From an uncultured Roseateles sp. (GTDB taxonomy: Bacteria > Pseudomonadota > Gammaproteobacteria > Burkholderiales > Burkholderiaceae_C), in NCBI RefSeq assembly GCF_963422335.1, contig NZ_OY729424.1, positions 4,340,001 through 4,404,000 of the forward strand: a stretch of DNA of 64,000 nucleotides. Reading direction: 5' to 3'. Position 1 is the first letter of the stretch. The number at the start of each line of letters is the position of its first letter. Below, in pieces: positions 60,648 through 64,000 of this stretch. The translations under genes and the position numbers were made by a program. The notes beneath the pieces are model-generated. The model searched no databases. It worked only from the letters and a program-made list of their open reading frames with translations, and was not told where the DNA came from.

Positions 60648-61555
60648 CCATCGAGCTGCGCGTCGGCTACCACTGCCGCCAGCCAGTCCATCACCACCCG
60701 CACCCGCCTGGACAGATTGCGCCGGTTGGCATAGAGCAGGTTCAGCGGCATAGCCGGCGCGCAGAACTGAGGCAGCACCTCGACCAGCCTGCCATCGCGC
60801 AGCGGGTCGGCCGCGCCAATCCAGGGCACCTGGATGATGCCCAGGCCCGCCAGGCAGGCCGCGGAGTAGGACTCGGCGTTGTTGACGGTCACCGCGCCGG
60901 CCATTGCGATGCTTTGGGGCGCGCCCGCCTCATCGACGTATTCGAAGCCGCCCGACTTGGCACCCAGCGTGCCGACGAAGTGCACCAGCCGGTGCCGGGC
61001 CAGATCGTCCAGCGTCTGCGGCATGCCGAAGGCCTGCAGATAGGCGGGGCTGGCGCAGTTCAGCAGGCGCAAAGCGCCCAGCGGCCGGGCGATCAGGCTG
61101 GTGTCCACGACGTTGCCGGTGCGCAGCACGCAATCAAAGCCCTCGCGCACCAGATCGACCCGGCGTTCGGTGCTGCTCAACTCGACCGACAGCAGCGGAT
61201 GCTGTGCCAGCAGCTCGGGCAGGCGGGGAATGACGATATGGCGCGCAAAGCCACTGCTCATGTCCAGGCGCACCCGGCCCGTCAGCCCGGTGGCGCTGTG
61301 CTGCTGGAACATCGCCTGCAGCTCGTCCATATCGGCCAGCACGTCCTTGCTGCGCTCGTAGAAGACCTGGCCGTCCTGCGTCAGCTGCACGCGCCGGGTG
61401 GTGCGGTGCAGCAGCCGCGCGCCGAGCTGGCTTTCCAGCTGCTGGACGGCGGTCGATGCGCTGGCCTTGGGCAGGCCCAGACTGGCGGCCGCCTGGCTGA
61501 AGCTGGCCAGTTCGGCCACGCGGTGGAAGATTTGCATCCGTTCGAGGGGGTCCAT
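60644..61555 (-). CDS. LysR-family transcriptional regulator
   Basis: A 303-residue regulator. Residues 1-60 are the LysR helix-turn-helix (MQIFHRVAELASFSQAAASLGLP in parts; VQQLESQLGARLLHRTTRRV), residues 90-295 the substrate-binding domain (GFDCVLRTGNVVDTSLIARPLG near 145). The start ATG 61555 begins at the standard N-terminus. It is divergent from an SDR gene, the usual layout of a LysR regulator and its target. Inducer unknown. Confidence 0.92.
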   Translation of the reverse strand: MDPLERMQIFHRVAELASFSQAAASLGLPKASASTAVQQLESQLGARLLHRTTRRVQLTQDGQVFYERSKDVLADMDELQAMFQQHSATGLTGRVRLDMSSGFARHIVIPRLPELLAQHPLLSVELSSTERRVDLVREGFDCVLRTGNVVDTSLIARPLGALRLLNCASPAYLQAFGMPQTLDDLARHRLVHFVGTLGAKSGGFEYVDEAGAPQSIAMAGAVTVNNAESYSAACLAGLGIIQVPWIGAADPLRDGRLVEVLPQFCAPAMPLNLLYANRRNLSRRVRVVMDWLAAVVADAQLDG

Positions 61556-61608
61556 TGTTCCGATATTAGCGAACAAACAAATCAGATAAAGCCAATTTAT
61601 AGGAATCT

Positions 61609-61658
61609 GCTTGCTCAATAGACTTCTCTTCATCGCAACCCACCTTGAAAGAGCAAGC
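61609..61658. promoter_or_regulatory. Inverted repeat in the LysR/SDR gap
   Basis: GCTTGCTC (61609-61616) and GAGCAAGC (61651-61658) are exact inverted repeats 34 bases apart; the second ends one base before the SDR ATG and covers its ribosome binding region. The upstream part of the gap is AT-rich (CAATTTATAGGAAT). It may be a regulator site or an RNA fold that limits translation. Inference from position only. Confidence 0.3.
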
Positions 61659-61659
61659 C

Positions 61660-62421
61660 ATGAGCCACACACCCATCACCCTCATCACCGGCGGCAGCCG
61701 CGGCCTGGGCAAGAACACCGCCCTGCATCTGGCCCGCCAGGGCAGCGACGTGATACTGACCTACCGCAGCGCGCGCGCTGAGGCTGAGGCCGTCGTCGCC
61801 GAAATCGAAGGCCTGGGCCGCCGCGCCGTGGCCCTGCAGCTGGACGTGGCCCAGAGCGCCAGCTTCGGCGACTTCGCCGCCCAGGTGCGCCAGCAGCTGG
61901 CCACCGTCTGGCAGCGCGAGCGCTTCGACGCGCTGGTCAACAACGCCGGCGCCGGCGCCCACGCCAGCCTGCAGGAAACGACCGAGGCGCAGTTCGACGA
62001 TATGGTCAACATCCACCTGAAGGGCGTGTTCTTCCTGACGCAGAAGCTGCTGCCGCTGCTGGCCGATGGCGGCCGCATCGTCAACATCTCCAGCGGTCTG
62101 ACCCGCTTCGCCCTGCCCGGCTACGGCGCCTATGCAGCGATGAAGGGCGCGATCGAGGTGCTGAGTAAGTACATGGCCAAGGAGCTGGGCGCGCGGGGCA
62201 TCGCCGTCAACGTGGTGGCGCCGGGCGCCATCGAGACCGACTTCGGCGGCGGCGCCGTGCGTGACAACGCCCAGCTGAACCAGTTCGTCGCTTCGCAGAC
62301 GGCGCTGGGCCGGGTCGGTCTGCCGGACGATATCGGCGGCGTGATCGCCTCGCTGCTGGCCCCGGCCAATCGTTGGATCAATGCCCAGCGCATCGAGGCT
62401 TCGGGCGGTATGTTCCTGTGA
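61660..62421 (+). CDS. Short-chain dehydrogenase/reductase
   Basis: A 253-residue classical SDR. Cofactor motif ITGGSRGLGKNTA near 9 (TGxxxGxG), NNAGAG near 91, catalytic serine in VNISSG near 145, and YxxxK in YAAMKGAIE near 159. The basic RSARAE after the first strand suggests NADP(H). C-terminal GGMFL is typical. ATG 61660 is preferred over an in-frame TTG at 61645. Divergent from a LysR gene. It abuts zipA with no base between the two stop codons. Substrate unknown. Confidence 0.9.
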   Translation: MSHTPITLITGGSRGLGKNTALHLARQGSDVILTYRSARAEAEAVVAEIEGLGRRAVALQLDVAQSASFGDFAAQVRQQLATVWQRERFDALVNNAGAGAHASLQETTEAQFDDMVNIHLKGVFFLTQKLLPLLADGGRIVNISSGLTRFALPGYGAYAAMKGAIEVLSKYMAKELGARGIAVNVVAPGAIETDFGGGAVRDNAQLNQFVASQTALGRVGLPDDIGGVIASLLAPANRWINAQRIEASGGMFL

Positions 62422-63483
62422 TCAGCTGAAAAGGCGGCGGGCGGCCAAGGTGCCGGCCGCCAGATCGCGGGAGGCCAGCGCGTGGTACAGCACGCCCAGC
62501 TCCTGGCCTATGCTCGCAAAGGCATGCAGATTGACCGGCTGGGCGCGGTCGTCGGTGACGTCGGCGCCGATGTCGGTGCCGATGGCACGCGCCGCATGCT
62601 GCCAGGCCGCGAACGGCTCGGCGGCCTCGGGGGTCTGCGGCACGTCCAGGCTCAGGCTCAGCTCGCGCACCGAACTCTGCTGCGGGTCTTCGGCCAGCGC
62701 GGCCTGGGCATCGAAGCTCAGCACCAGCAGCGGCGGTGCGCCCTCTTCCTCCGAGGCCATCACCAGGCGGCCCGGCACGGCGCCTGGCACAAAGCCATGG
62801 CGCGCGGCCATCTGCTGCACATAGCCCACCGTCCAGGCGGCGCCACGCGAGCGCAGCACCACGGCCAGCTGGGCGTCATGCTCGCTGGCGAACTGGTCCA
62901 GCTCGCGGGCGCGGCCGACCACATCGGCCATGTCGGGGAACTGTGCGAAGGCGCCCAGGCCCTCGGCAAAGCCCTCGACCTTCTGCACGAACTCCGAATA
63001 CTCGATCTGGTTCAGTGCGCCATTGCGATTGGCCAGCTGCACACCGGCCTGGAACTCGCCGTAGTGCTGACCGGCGGCGGGCAGCTCCCATTCGCCGGTG
63101 ACGGAGTTCAGACCTTCGATGTGAAAGGGCTTGGTGCCGGCGCGGCGCGTCGTCGGATAGTGGGCCAGGGCGACCTCGCCGCTGAGCGGCGCATCCAGGG
63201 TCAGGGTGGCGATGGCATCGATCAGCGCGTCCAGCCGCTGCGAGGGCTTGCGCGCCACCGCTTTCAGCGCGACCCGGCTGCTGTCGTCCTGCTCCAGGCT
63301 GGGCTCCAGTGCCGCGGCCTCGGCCGAGCTGGCGGCCTCGCCGAGGCTCGGTTCGCGCATCTGCGGCTCGAGCTGCTCATCGGCACGGCGCGGGCCGGCC
63401 TTGCGCGCCGTCCAGGCGCCATGGGCGATCACGGCGGCCAGCACCAGCCCGCCCAAAATAGCCAACGCTATCGTCAAAGTCAT
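62422..63483 (-). CDS. zipA: Cell division protein ZipA
   Basis: A 353-residue protein with an N-terminal membrane segment (about 1-22, TLTIALAILGGLVLAAVI), a charged and Ala/Glu-rich linker to about 85, and a C-terminal ZipA-type FtsZ-binding domain (about 225-350: AAWTVGYVQQMAARHGFVPG, LVMASEEEGAPPLLVLSFD, QPVNLHAFASIGQELGVLYHALASRDL in parts). It anchors FtsZ at the membrane. ATG 63483 is taken; a TTG one codon earlier is possible. It follows smc 25 bases downstream, as in many beta-proteobacteria, but ligA, which usually comes next, is 16 kb away. Confidence 0.88.
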   Translation of the reverse strand: MTLTIALAILGGLVLAAVIAHGAWTARKAGPRRADEQLEPQMREPSLGEAASSAEAAALEPSLEQDDSSRVALKAVARKPSQRLDALIDAIATLTLDAPLSGEVALAHYPTTRRAGTKPFHIEGLNSVTGEWELPAAGQHYGEFQAGVQLANRNGALNQIEYSEFVQKVEGFAEGLGAFAQFPDMADVVGRARELDQFASEHDAQLAVVLRSRGAAWTVGYVQQMAARHGFVPGAVPGRLVMASEEEGAPPLLVLSFDAQAALAEDPQQSSVRELSLSLDVPQTPEAAEPFAAWQHAARAIGTDIGADVTDDRAQPVNLHAFASIGQELGVLYHALASRDLAAGTLAARRLFS

Positions 63484-63508
63484 CAAGCCTGTCCTCTTGT
63501 TTTGCAGC

Positions 63509-64000
63509 TCATGCTGCCTCGGCCAGCGACAGCGCGGCGTCCATATCGACGGCCACGATGCGTGACACGCCCTGCTCCTGCATCGTCACGCCTATCAGCT
63601 GCTTGGCCATTTCCATCGCGATCTTGTTGTGCGAGATGAACAGGAACTGCGTGCTCTCGCTCATCTGCGACACCAGCTTGGCATAGCGCTCGGTATTGGC
63701 ATCGTCCAGCGGTGCGTCCACCTCGTCCAGCAGACAGAAGGGCGCCGGATTCAGCTGGAAGATGGCAAACACCAGCGCGATCGCCGTCAGCGCCTTCTCG
63801 CCACCGGACAGCAGGTGGATGGAGCTGTTCTTCTTGCCCGGCGGCTGGGCGATCACCTGCACGCCGGCGTCCAGGATCTCGTCGCCGGTCATCTGCAGCC
63901 GGGCATTGCCGCCGCCGAACAGAATCGGGAACATGCGGCCGAAATGCTCGTTGACCTGGCGGAAGGTATTGCCCAGCAGATCGCGCGTTTCCAGGTCGAT
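63509..64000 (-). CDS. smc: Chromosome segregation protein SMC, C-terminal part
   Basis: The last 163 residues of SMC; the rest lies beyond the window. Seen are RQVNEHFGRMFPILFGGG, the ABC signature LLSGGEKALTAIALVFAI and Walker B PFCLLDEVDAPLDD followed by the D-loop and the switch histidine in FLFISHNK. These are the C-terminal ATPase motifs of SMC, which loads on DNA and organises chromosomes. zipA follows after 25 bases on the same strand and is likely co-transcribed. Confidence 0.95.
   Translation of the reverse strand: MDLETRDLLGNTFRQVNEHFGRMFPILFGGGNARLQMTGDEILDAGVQVIAQPPGKKNSSIHLLSGGEKALTAIALVFAIFQLNPAPFCLLDEVDAPLDDANTERYAKLVSQMSESTQFLFISHNKIAMEMAKQLIGVTMQEQGVSRIVAVDMDAALSLAEAA

Noticed and set aside
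46076..62421. Block between ligA and zipA considered as prophage or integrative element
   Set aside because: No integrase, phage structural gene, transposase, tRNA target or flanking repeat was seen; genes are ordinary metabolic and regulatory types.

Overview
The window is about 68% GC and densely packed, with no gene-free stretch over 300 bases. It looks like chromosomal DNA of a betaproteobacterium, most likely Burkholderiales close to Roseateles/Mitsuaria/Pelomonas. That placement is an inference from the GC content, ZipA, the MSHA-type pilus locus, KDO transferase and a Bcr/CflA transporter; no marker gene settles it. I saw no rRNA, tRNA, CRISPR array, transposase or prophage gene.

Layout. 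1-2.6 kb: a bufferin-type copper-peptide operon (DUF2282 precursor, DUF692/MNIO enzyme, DUF2063 partner) divergent from an ECF sigma factor and a small zinc-finger protein. 2.6-4.0 kb: a protealysin-like M4 protease overlapping its emfourin-type inhibitor. 4.0-11.3 kb: a MarR-type regulator and a 5-oxoprolinase/hydantoinase, divergent from a complete TRAP transporter (dctPQM). 11.4-28.2 kb: a 14-gene MSHA-type type IV pilus locus with two extension-type ATPases, inner-membrane platform, major and minor pilins, a giant MshQ-like protein, PilM/N/O-like assembly proteins and a secretin. 28.3-33.6 kb: tungstate ABC transporter (tupBCA) translationally coupled to an EgtB-like nonheme iron protein, behind a gamma-glutamyltransferase. 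33.7-41.1 kb: a diguanylate cyclase, KDO transferase with phosphomannomutase, and a LytS/LytTR two-component pair. 41.1-44.0 kb: an alkylation-repair operon (Ada/AlkA glycosylase, Ogt, EamA exporter). 44.0-46.1 kb: ligA.

46.2-62.4 kb is an accessory-looking block lying between ligA and zipA-smc, genes that are usually neighbours. It holds a chemoreceptor, a periplasmic-binding-protein/hybrid-kinase pair, a chromate-type operon (chrB, a superoxide dismutase-rhodanese fusion and an ATP-grasp gene, but no chrA), an orphan PAS protein, a protein with two aspartyl-protease motifs, a VOC protein, a PhyH dioxygenase divergent from an AraC regulator, a drug exporter, and a LysR/SDR pair. zipA and the 3' end of smc close the window.

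Most notable signals: (i) the first pilus ATPase carries four tandem 30-residue MshEN-type c-di-GMP motifs instead of the usual two; (ii) the chrB promoter overlaps an 11+11 bp dyad and sits so close to the ATG that the mRNA should be nearly leaderless; (iii) the superoxide dismutase-rhodanese fusion in a chr operon without a chromate pump; (iv) a terminator-like hairpin just after the major pilin gene, inside the leader of the next prepilin; (v) seven alternating 19-residue repeats in the MshQ-like protein; (vi) the broken smc-zipA-ligA neighbourhood.
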